DNA of 64,000 nucleotides, taken from assembly GCF_031954525.1 (NCBI RefSeq), contig NZ_CP134867.1:3286001-3350000 (forward strand), in the 5' to 3' direction. Numbering within the stretch: position 1 is the stretch's first letter; every line of letters starts with the position of its first letter. The notes beneath the pieces were generated by a model, which searched no databases, had not been told where the DNA came from, and saw only the letters and a list, made by a program, of their open reading frames with translations. Positions 25,093 through 32,611 of this stretch are shown here, one piece after another. Source of the DNA: Dyella sp. BiH032 (GTDB lineage: Bacteria; Pseudomonadota; Gammaproteobacteria; Xanthomonadales; Rhodanobacteraceae). Both the position numbers and the translations under genes were made by a program.

Positions 25093-25147
25093 AGGGGCCC
25101 TGAGGGAGCGGTGAGTTTGTCCCGCTCCGGATGGGGCCCCTTTTTTT
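25093..25147 (+). terminator. Terminator of the DUF2334 gene
   Basis: A two-part stem: outer AGGGGCCC/GGGGCCCCT enclosing inner GGAGCGG/CCGCTCC, followed directly by seven T. It begins 67 bases after the DUF2334 stop codon. Confidence 0.8.
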
Positions 25148-25283
25148 GGCTAGGGTGTAAGTCGGGGTGGGTTTGTGGGGCTTGGCTGGTGTGGATGGGG
25201 GCTGGCTCGCCGGCTGAATCGGCGTAGGTTGGGGTGAGTTCGCGAACCCCAACGGACGCGAAGGGACGCCTCACGCTCACATC

Positions 25284-25750
25284 TTCGTCATTCCGACGTA
25301 GGCCGGAATCTAGTGACGACAGCGCTCGGTTGTGGCCTCGTGGCCAGCCATGTCTCGCCCCTCGCCGGGCGAGGGTTCGCTCTCCTGCCGGAGAGCGAGT
25401 TACTTCTTCTTGCTTGCCCAAGAAGAAGTAACCAAGAAGAAGGGCCCCCTGCGCGGCGCCCTCCGCAGCCTACGCTGCTCCGGGTGCGTTGAGGGCTGGC
25501 CGGGCTTTTCGATCGGGCATCCCTGCCCGAATCGAAAAGGCGGGGACGTCCTGTCCCCGCCCGCCTGCGGCGGCCTGATCGTCCAGCCCTCACCGCCGCG
25601 AAGGGAACCCGGGAGATCAAGAGCGCGACGGAGCATCGCTTCGCTCGCTCTTGCTTTGTTTGTTCTTGCAGCGGTACCGCACTTCTCCTTCTCCCCTCCG
25701 GGGAGAAGGCGGGATGAGGGGCGGGTGCTCGCGACAACGCGTCTAGAGCG
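25284..25750 (+). repeat. Multi-hairpin dispersed repeat, module A copy 2
   Basis: Same order of hairpins as copy 1. The long arms are one pair shorter on both sides (TTACTTCTTCTT / AAGAAGAAGTAA), so length is kept equal between arms. It is entered through an extra inverted repeat ATTCCGACGTAGGCCGGAAT (25291-25310), a common short repeat type in proteobacteria. It ends near the AC-rich DNA before the beta-helix gene. Copy 3 at 30405 is its inverted partner, so the two bracket the 25.8-30.4 kb island. Confidence 0.9.
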
Positions 25751-25842
25751 ACGTCACTTGAAAACCAATCCTCACCGCCAGCGCTGGCAAAAAAACACCT
25801 TCATCCTTCGCAACCGGCCAATCTCGAAACCAAGCAACTTTT

Positions 25843-27397
25843 TTACGGCTGCTGATAAGCCCCAATATCGATCACCCCCGTACTACTCAACCGCGGCAGC
25901 CCGTCATAGTCCACCGCACCCACCGTCGAAGCAGGCAGCACCAAGCCCGTACCACGCGCCGCGGACGAGCTGCTCACGTGCAAGTCGGGCACGGTAAGGC
26001 TGGCGAATTGCGGGTTGACGAGCCGCGTGAGCTTGTCCGCACCGCTGGCGGCGCGGTAGTTACTGATGCTGGTGTAGGTGCGGCCCAGCCATACCCAGTT
26101 GGCATTTCCTGCCCCACCGTCGGCGAAATACAGGTTGTGATCGATGGTGCCGGGGTTGGCGTAGCCGGTGTTGTTCGTGGTGCCGGGCCAGAAATTCACC
26201 AGCAGCCCGTCCGTGGTCGCATACAGCAGATTGTTTTCGAACACCGTGCCGCTGACGTGGAACTGGATCTGGAACTCGCCGCTACCCGTGGCCTGCGTGT
26301 CATTGCGGAACAAGGTGTTGTTGACGACGGTGGCGTTCTGCGTGCCGCCGTTGCCGGAGGCCGCGCCGCCCAGGGAAATGCCGGTGACGTTGGAATACAT
26401 CACCAGGTTGTTGCGCGCGATGACATCGCTGGTGAACTTGCCCTTGGTCTCGCAGGCCAGCTCAATGCCGAGGTCCGCCTTGTTGACTAGGTTCCGCTCG
26501 ATGACGATCCGCGTGCCGCCTTCCACGTAAATGCCATCGGCGGAGAAATCGCCGGCTGGATAAGCGGTATTGCCCAGCGAACTGATGTTGTACACCGAGT
26601 TGCCGCTGATCACGCCGTCGCGCGCCTGGCTCTGGAAAGTACCGCCGTTGCGGCCGGACATGGTCTCGAAACCAAGCGCGGCGATGCCGATATTATCGTT
26701 GTCGTGCACGACATTGCCGCTGATCGTCCACTGCTCCACGTTGCCGGTCAGCGAAAGCGATTCGCTGCAGCCGGTGCGCAGGTGATCCACTTCGTTGCCG
26801 CTGATGGTGAGCTGGTTGATCGAATTCGCCGCGTCGTTGGCATACACCTCGATGCCGAAGGCATTGCCGTTCGGACAGCTTTCGATCCAGTTGGCGATGT
26901 CGTGCACGCGGTTGTCGAGAACCTTCACCTGCGTGCCGCCACCGTTGACATAGATGCCCTACCGGCGTCGCGGTGGTGCTGGACGTGCTGTAGTAGCCGA
27001 TGTCAAAGCCCTGCACCGTCACGTAACTGACGTTATTGAGGTTCCAGAGGCCGCGCATGGCGCCGGCAGGCACCGTCAGTCCCGCACCGCTAACCGCAGC
27101 CTTCTCGCCCGGATAGCTGGCGAACACGATCGGCCCGGCCGCGGCGGAGCCGGACGTATTGATGTCGATCGTCTCGCCGTAGGTGCCGCCGCGCACGTAC
27201 ACGGTGTCACCCGGCGTCACGCTGCGGGCAGCGCGGCCGATGGTGCGCCACGGCGCATCCAGCGTGCCGGCCGCGCTGTCGCTGCCGCTGGTGGCGACGT
27301 AATAGACGTGACCTTCGGCGCGGGCCGGCGTCCAAGGCCCGGCGGCGAGCAGTGCACAGAAAACGGGGGCGAACTTCCATGCGGGGGAATGCGTCAT
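25843..27397 (-). pseudogene. Secreted right-handed beta-helix protein, interrupted by a one-base frameshift
   Basis: The intact product would have about 517 residues: a signal peptide ('PVFCALLAAGPWTPARA'), 'YVATSGSDSAAGTLDAPWR' and 'VYVRGGTYGETIDIN' as in DUF1565/beta-helix proteins, then many helix coils ('LTISGNEVDHLRTG', 'WTISGNVVHDNDN', 'NATVVNNTLFRN', 'TVFENNLLYAT') typical of polysaccharide lyases, epimerases or depolymerases. At the CCC run 26957-26959 (GGG on the coding strand) the frame breaks. Removing one G joins 'STTATPVG' to 'IYVNGGGTQV' smoothly. The break could be a sequencing error, a true inactivation, or slippage-based switching. Codons in the last 20 positions turn G/T-rich. 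The gene faces the DUF2334 gene across the repeat. Confidence 0.85.
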
Positions 27398-28003
27398 GCC
27401 GATCTCCAGTGGGTGCGATCCAAACGGCGGAATGGGGACGTCCGAACGGACGGGAACCGCATCCGCGCACCCGGACGAAAAAGCATCGGTGGGGACGCGG
27501 ACGGCGCAGTCTGCGCGTATGCCGCCGCGCAGTCCTTGACGGGCGTCGCAGGCGAGCGCCGACGCGTGTGCGCATCGCTCTTGCGCCGAGATGGATGCGA
27601 ACTATGGCTCGACCGTGGAAAGTGCCGCGGGCTTCAGGAGGCGTGCATTGCGGAAAGGCGACTTTCGTCAAGCTGACGCCAAGGAGCGGGCCACCCATCA
27701 GCCGCAACGAAGTGAAGAGCCTTCGTGCTTCCGATGGTGAGAAACGACAGGATCAGTCGAAGTGGCGACTAGCAGTAGGCCGAGCGCATTAGCGGCCCGG
27801 ATGAATTCATCGGTGCGTATCGCCACATCGCCGCAGAACGAAACGTCGCATGGCTGAAGAATGGGGCATGCGACCCGCGACGCGTCTGGCGCTGGAGAGC
27901 GTATGACCGATCGTCGATTGCCCCGTACGACAAAGATTCCAATGAAAGCCCGGGATTCGCGCGGTCAGGCCCGCCCGGCCATACGACCGGGCGGAACGGC
28001 CGA
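27398..28003. other. Intergenic region upstream of the beta-helix gene
   Basis: About 600 bases with no gene I can support on either strand. It should hold the promoter of the beta-helix gene on the left and the transcript end of the 156-residue protein gene on the right. The only clear structure is the GC hairpin at 27971-27994. Confidence 0.5.
27971..27994 (-). terminator. GC hairpin after the 156-residue protein gene
   Basis: CCGCCCGG/CCGGGCGG arms of eight bases around an 8-base loop, 10 bases beyond the stop codon of the minus-strand gene. There is no T run, so it may act as an mRNA 3' stabiliser or Rho-assisted end rather than a classic terminator. Confidence 0.5.
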
Positions 28004-28474
28004 TCAGGCGTAACGCCGCTGCGTCGATTTCTCGACGATCAGCTCCAACTCCTCCGCCAGCGCGAGGACGCGCGGCATGTCCTGGCGCTTGATTACCAGT
28101 GCCGCAAGCTCGTCGTTGAAGGAATCGGGCAGCATCATCACCGCGTACCCGCGCGCGGCGACGATCTCGTCCAGCCATTCGAAGTAGTCTTCGGACCAGA
28201 AGTTCTTCCGGTCGCTAGGAAACGGCGGGAGCGGCTCTTCGAACGATTCGCTAATGCGCTCGTGCAGTTCGTCGAGCTTGCCGCTGGTCAGCGCCACGTC
28301 CTGGAGCCGCAGCAGCAGAGCGGCCTGCCTGATGTGCTTTTCCTCGTCGCCGTGCATCCAGGCGAGTTCGGGATCGCGGACGGCGTCGCGCACTTGCTCA
28401 TAGCGGCGCGAGAGTTCGGTGCGCTCCAGCGCGCCACGGGTGAGCAGATCGATGAGGGTTTCGAGTTTATCCAT
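28004..28474 (-). CDS. Acidic cytoplasmic protein of unknown function
   Basis: A 156-residue protein with AAGGAGA before the ATG at 28474. It has no signal peptide or membrane helix. It is mostly helical, with 'LETLIDLLTRGALERTELSR', 'MHGDEEKHIRQAALLLRLQD' and an aromatic-acidic stretch 'FWSEDYFEWLDEIVAARGYA'. The acidic, small, single-gene character and the island setting resemble immunity or anti-toxin proteins, but no family is recognised and no toxin is adjacent, so this stays a guess. Confidence 0.7.
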   Translation of the reverse strand: MDKLETLIDLLTRGALERTELSRRYEQVRDAVRDPELAWMHGDEEKHIRQAALLLRLQDVALTSGKLDELHERISESFEEPLPPFPSDRKNFWSEDYFEWLDEIVAARGYAVMMLPDSFNDELAALVIKRQDMPRVLALAEELELIVEKSTQRRYA

Positions 28475-28992
28475 CGCTGGCCGGTTCTCCTTAAGGCGGT
28501 TTAGGGACGGAAGACAACGTACACATGGCGGCTCGGCATCCATGCAACGCATGTCGGGTGATGCGCATGCCAGCGCGTGCGGCGCGATGCGGACGTGACG
28601 GCGGTGTGATGCCGGCAACACATAGTGGGCGTTCCCGCACGACACACGGGCGCATCGTGTTTTTCCGCAATGCAGCGCACTAAACCACAGCAGGACGCGT
28701 GGCGGAAGTAGTTATTCGGCGAAGATTTTTACTTCCTCGCAAGTTAGGAAAAGTCGCGTTGAACCATCCCATTACCGTTCAACTAAGCGATGCTTCAACC
28801 AGCTCGGGACATCGATTAAGCACAGCAAGCGAGCATTCGCTGCATTCGCCTGCTGATGCCGTCGCCCGTTTCGCCGACAAAGGCGGCACGTCATTTGACG
28901 TGCCGCTTCTCTTCTCGCTCTTTGCCCCGGGCGATCCGAAGGCCGTCGAGGGTCAGGGTGATGGGCCGTACGTACACCGGCCCGCTGTCGGC
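28475..28992. other. Intergenic region with a perfect palindrome
   Basis: About 520 bases without a supported gene. A perfect 10-bp hairpin GCGGCACGTC-ATTT-GACGTGCCGC lies at 28883-28906, with TTCTCTTCTC following on the plus strand. It is about 90 bases beyond the stop of the minus-strand gene at 28993 and may serve as a transcript end. Confidence 0.55.
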
Positions 28993-29322
28993 CTACTCAC
29001 CCAACCGATAGCTGAGCGACTCTCCATACCGACTCAGGTAATGCACCGCCGCAAACACGCCTTCCACACACATCGGCGGCAACGGCCACTCCCCTTCCTG
29101 CTCCGGCACGCCACACGCCTGCCGATCACGAAACGCCTCGCTGTTCGCCAGCAGCCCGTTCAACACGTTGATCGCCATGCTGATGCCCGCCAGGTCGGCG
29201 CTCAGGTTCACCTGCGGAGGTGCGTCGTCATCCATGGGATAGAAAGAACGCCCGAGCGGGCTGGTACGCGGTTCCATCGGAACCTTCGGGCAAACGACTG
29301 CCGTATCATCGCTGATAGCCAT
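28993..29322 (-). CDS. Small hypothetical protein
   Basis: 109 residues, with GGAG seven bases before the ATG. There is no signal peptide. The N-terminal 35 residues look disordered ('PKVPMEPRTSPLGRSFYPMD'); then come helices 'ADLAGISMAINVLNGLLANS' and 'CVEGVFAAVHYLSRYGESLS'. It contains three cysteines. I know no family. It lies alone in the accessory island between inverted repeat copies. Confidence 0.6.
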   Translation of the reverse strand: MAISDDTAVVCPKVPMEPRTSPLGRSFYPMDDDAPPQVNLSADLAGISMAINVLNGLLANSEAFRDRQACGVPEQEGEWPLPPMCVEGVFAAVHYLSRYGESLSYRLGE

Positions 29323-29927
29323 GACTAACTCCTACGTAGTTGGTTGTGGTCAGCGGGTCGTGTGGGCGGCCGCCCATGCGATCCGCGCTTCTTTGCTTCA
29401 TTGCTGAAGGTCGCCGGTGTGGGTCCTGGGATATGGGACGCCGGCGACCTAGAGAGGCTACGGGGGAAGGTGGGGGAAGTCTTGACGGGTGAGGGAGTGG
29501 AGATCTGTAGGGGATCGCTGTTTTTCTGTAGCTGGTGAAGAAGAAACCACTCGCGCACCCTGGTTGACCCGCCTCCCTGAGCGAGCCTCACCGTCTACGA
29601 ATTTATGTTGCAGAAGCATTCGACATCATGTCTGCGCGAACTCATCGCCCCACAGACCAAACCTTGAAGCCGGATGCGCACCGTGGAGATAAGCGTTCGG
29701 ATGCGCGGATTCAGATGGGCCACCGGTGAAGCGACATCACCACCTTTGAAAGTGGTACGTGGCGAACAACCATCGACAGATTGATGGCCGCTTCGGTCCA
29801 GCAAGTAGATTCCGCGTACAGGCTGAGGAAATGCGCTTAGGCGAACAACGCAGCTCGATGGCAAGCTCCTCCTCATCGTGGCATCACGTGCCCGTTCTCA
29901 CACCCTCTTGCTTGGAAACAAAGTTAT
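29323..29927. other. Accessory DNA without a recognisable gene
   Basis: About 600 bases whose right half is lower in GC than the flanks. Short open frames exist on both strands, but none has a ribosome site, codon bias or similarity that I can defend. It is probably debris of transferred DNA next to the possible toxin-immunity remnant. Confidence 0.5.
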
Positions 29928-30188
29928 CTAGCTCTTCTTCGCATCATTCTTTTGAACCATCTCCTTAATGACTCTCCTCACTGAATCCAGCGCGTCCTTA
30001 CTTTCACCATATATATAAACATGCTGCTTGTTCTGAGGGCAGAACAGACCTAGCGGCAACGCCTTCCTCGGAAGACCCTCTGGAATTGCTGACAATACAG
30101 CTCTACAAACAGGACACTCGAGGTTTACCCCCTCTTGCCACAGACGGAAGACGGTACCGCCAGCCATACTTTTAGCATCGTAAATCAC
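29928..30188 (-). CDS. Small zinc-ribbon-like protein, possible immunity protein
   Basis: 86 residues from a GTG that directly follows the stop codon of an upstream fragment (TAA-GTG, no gap). A second start, ATG at 30167, would remove seven residues. 'LECPVCRAVLSAIPEG' supplies a C-x2-C pair and 'LGLFCPQNKQHVYIYG' a later Cys and His, as in a small zinc ribbon. A charged helix ends the protein ('VRRVIKEMVQKNDAKKS'). GC content and codon use are clearly below the surroundings, a sign of transfer. Immediate placement behind a protein C-terminus is how immunity genes follow polymorphic toxins, but no family was recognised. Confidence 0.6.
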   Translation of the reverse strand: MIYDAKSMAGGTVFRLWQEGVNLECPVCRAVLSAIPEGLPRKALPLGLFCPQNKQHVYIYGESKDALDSVRRVIKEMVQKNDAKKS

Positions 30189-30332
30189 TTAGCCATCCCA
30201 TGATTTAATCGGCAATTTCCCAAATGGAAGAGGCTTGTACTCTGGGGTTCGGCCTATCGCCTGCCAAATACTTTGACGCTCAACCAACGTAGGCCTACGC
30301 CCCAAGTTAAATACAGCAGAAAAGGGGCGGAT
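30189..30332 (-). pseudogene. C-terminal fragment of a lost gene, perhaps a polymorphic toxin tail
   Basis: A frame of 47 codons between a TGA (30333-30335) and the TAA at 30189, with no start. It encodes protein-like sequence including 'GRRPTLVERQSIWQAIGR' and 'YKPLPFGKLPIKSWDG'. The composition is lower in GC, as in the following gene. The module A repeat begins about 70 bases upstream, so the rest of the gene may have been removed by that insertion or by recombination. Coupling to the next gene (stop and GTG adjacent) suggests an old toxin-immunity pair. Confidence 0.45.
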
Positions 30333-30404
30333 TCACTTTTAAGCAGCGGGCGTCAACATAACGCCAACTTCCGTCATAAGCGACTTCAGCTTGCGCGATG
30401 TTTT

Positions 30405-30937
30405 CGCGAGCCCCCGCCCCTCATCCCGCCTTCTCCCCTGAGGGGAGAAGGAGAAGTGAAGTACTGAGGCAAGCAGCCAGACAACAACCTGCTCTCCGAG
30501 AGCGAGCGAAGCGACGCTCCGTGACGCTCTTGATCTCCCGGGTTCCCTTCGCGGCGGTGAGGGCTGGACGATCAGGCCGCCGCAGGCGGGCGGGGACATG
30601 GATGTCCCCGCCTTTTCGATCAGGGCAGGATGCCCTGTCGAAAAGCCCGGCCAGCCCTCAACGCACCCGCAGCAGCGTAGGCTGCGGAGGGCGCCGCGCA
30701 GGGGGCCCTTTCTTCTTGGTTACTTCTTCTTTGGGCAAGCAAAGAAGAAGTAACTCGCTCTCCGGCAGGAGAGCGAAACCCTCGCCCCGCGAGGGGCGAA
30801 CAAGGCTGGCGACACACGCGCGACAACCGAGCGATATCGCCACTGGATGACTCGCTACGCTCGCCCCTCCAGGGTCGTCCTGCGGGCGTTCTCCGCGCTT
30901 CGCGCTCCGTCGGGGCCTGCTCCGGAATGACGAGTTA
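30405..30937 (-). repeat. Multi-hairpin dispersed repeat, module A copy 3 (inverted)
   Basis: Runs opposite to copies 1 and 2. The long hairpin has the three-T/three-A form seen in copy 1 (TTACTTCTTCTTT and its complement). Two other hairpins have changed arms in step: GGGGACAT/ATGTCCCC and CTTTTCGA with inner CAGGGCA/TGCCCTG. The end beyond 30840 contains 'GGCGTTCTCCGCGCTTCGC', as in copy 1. With copy 2 it brackets the 25.8-30.4 kb island. Confidence 0.9.
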
Positions 30938-31082
30938 GGTGGAAGCGACGCGATCTTAGGCGCCCGGCGTTGGGGTTCGCGAGCTCCCCCCAACCTACAT
31001 TCCGGCTAACACCAGAGACATGGCACCAAGCAGTGCAGCGGAAAATAAAAGCAGCTGTCAGAGACACGCAGAGGCGCCAGCC

Positions 31083-32306
31083 TCACTCCCCATGCCACAA
31101 CTCATGCCCATCCACCCTCACCCTCAACACCGCCTCCCACGCCTGCGCCCGCGCCAACACCTCCGCTAACGCCCGCTCCCCCGCACTCCGCTCCGCCAGC
31201 AACAACTCCGCCATCCCCACCTCACCCAAGGCATAAGCCTTCCGCGTCCGCTCGGTACTGCGCACGGTCGCATCCCGCGCATCCCGCGCCGCCTGCCACT
31301 GCGCCACTGCCGCGCGCGCACGTTCCACTACGATCCGCGCATCGCGGCCGATGTCGCGGCGCACCGCGTCGAGCTGGCTGTAGGCGCCATCCGCTGCGGC
31401 TGCCTTCTCCTGTGCCTGCGCCGAGCGCAAAGCGCCGCCGATCGGTATTGTCAGCACGACGCCGATGCCGCGCTCCTCGCCGCCGCGTTCGTTGAATACG
31501 CGCAACCCCACGGTCGGGTCGGCCACGCGGTCCGCGCGGGCGCGGCGGGATTCGGCCTCCATCTGCTTGGCGGCTTCTTCCGCCGCGCCGATCTCGTGGC
31601 TGCGTTGCACGATCAGGTTCATGCCATCCTCGCCGGGCACGTCCGCCGGGCCCGGATCGGGCAGGATGGGCGGCTGCTCGGGTAGCGGAATGTCGGGAAA
31701 GCCAGCGCGCAACGCCAACCGCTGTTCGGCCGCATCCGCTTCCCGCGCGCGCGTGTCGGCCTGGGCCTGGGCCACTTCGGCGCCGATCAGCTCGACCTCC
31801 CGCAGCGAGGCATCGCCCAGCTGCTGACGCCGCACCACGGCATCGCGTTCGCGGGTCAACGAGCTTTCCCTGTCGCGCGCCTGCGCCAGCGCCGCCTCGG
31901 CCTGCAGCCAGCCCATCCATTCGCCAAGCAAGAGGCGCGCGGCCTGGTGTTCCGCATCGCCCTGACGCATCTGCGCCGCGGCGACGGCGTGGTCGCCGGT
32001 CTCGCGGTCCAGTGCCGCCTTGCCGGGCAGGCGGATGCCGCGGCTGGCGATCACGTCCCACTCACGGAAGGTCGGGCCGTTGCGGATGCGCCGCTCCTGG
32101 GGAATCACCTGCAACTGGGTTTCGTGCGGGCCGACGCGCAGGGCGCGCGCCTTCGCCTGCGCTTCCATCACGGCGCTGTCGGCCGCACGCACTTCCGCAT
32201 ACGCCGAGATAGCAGCTTTCACCCGATCTTCCGGCGGAAGAAAGGATTGCGCGCCGGCGAAGGATGGCAGCGCGAAGCAGGCGGCGAGCAAGGCGCGGTA
32301 TTTCAT
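31083..32306 (-). CDS. TolC/CzcC-type outer-membrane channel of an RND pump
   Basis: A 407-residue precursor. The signal peptide is 'MKYRALLAACFALPSFAGAQ'; there is no lipobox cysteine. It is helical throughout with the two outer-membrane efflux repeats ('WLQAEAALAQARDRESSLTR', 'REVELIGAEVAQAQADTRAR', 'VGLRVFNERGG', 'GMAELLLAERSAGERALAE'). It forms the outer-membrane exit for the pump encoded upstream. The start overlaps the DUF3240 stop by four bases. It is the last gene of the six-gene operon. The final 25 codons are unusually G/T-rich on the coding strand. Confidence 0.88.
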   Translation of the reverse strand: MKYRALLAACFALPSFAGAQSFLPPEDRVKAAISAYAEVRAADSAVMEAQAKARALRVGPHETQLQVIPQERRIRNGPTFREWDVIASRGIRLPGKAALDRETGDHAVAAAQMRQGDAEHQAARLLLGEWMGWLQAEAALAQARDRESSLTRERDAVVRRQQLGDASLREVELIGAEVAQAQADTRAREADAAEQRLALRAGFPDIPLPEQPPILPDPGPADVPGEDGMNLIVQRSHEIGAAEEAAKQMEAESRRARADRVADPTVGLRVFNERGGEERGIGVVLTIPIGGALRSAQAQEKAAAADGAYSQLDAVRRDIGRDARIVVERARAAVAQWQAARDARDATVRSTERTRKAYALGEVGMAELLLAERSAGERALAEVLARAQAWEAVLRVRVDGHELWHGE

Positions 32307-32611
32307 GCCAGCCTCCCGAACGCTTCCACCGGCTCGATCCACCACAACACAGCGGTCGAGCGCACCTTCGCGCGCAGGCTTTCCACCACGCGTTCGGCTT
32401 CGTCGCGGTCCAGCACCATCCACAGCACGCGGCGGTTGACACGGCCTTTCACGCGTTCGGCGATGGAAGCGTGCGCGAAGTCGCTGCTGTGTCCTTCGGC
32501 GTGCAGCAAGGTGAAGCCGGGCAGCGGCGGCTCGTGCTCGATCAGTGCGGTGGTCACCGCGTCTTCGTAGGCTGGAGCGAACACCAGGTTCAAACGGCAC
32601 AGACGGTTCAT
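32303..32611 (-). CDS. DUF3240 family protein of a heavy-metal efflux operon
   Basis: 102 residues without signal peptide. 'RLNLVFAPAYEDAVTTALIE', 'LPGFTLLHAEGHSSDFAHAS' and 'VKGRVNRRVLWMVLDRDEAE' mark DUF3240, a small PII-like (ferredoxin-fold) family found beside HME-type RND pumps. A regulatory role, sensing ions or nucleotides, is suspected for the family but not established. It overlaps both neighbours by four bases, so it is made together with pump and channel. Confidence 0.85.
   Translation of the reverse strand: MNRLCRLNLVFAPAYEDAVTTALIEHEPPLPGFTLLHAEGHSSDFAHASIAERVKGRVNRRVLWMVLDRDEAERVVESLRAKVRSTAVLWWIEPVEAFGRLA

Noticed and set aside
28699..29328. 209-codon plus-strand frame across the small gene at 28993-29322
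   Set aside because: Most of it is antisense to that gene, which has a better ribosome site, and the first part shows no similarity or codon bias.
29325..29876. Two short minus-strand frames (29325-29591 and 29595-29876)
   Set aside because: Pro/Ser/Arg-rich with no ribosome site, no family and no conserved start; described as non-coding accessory DNA.
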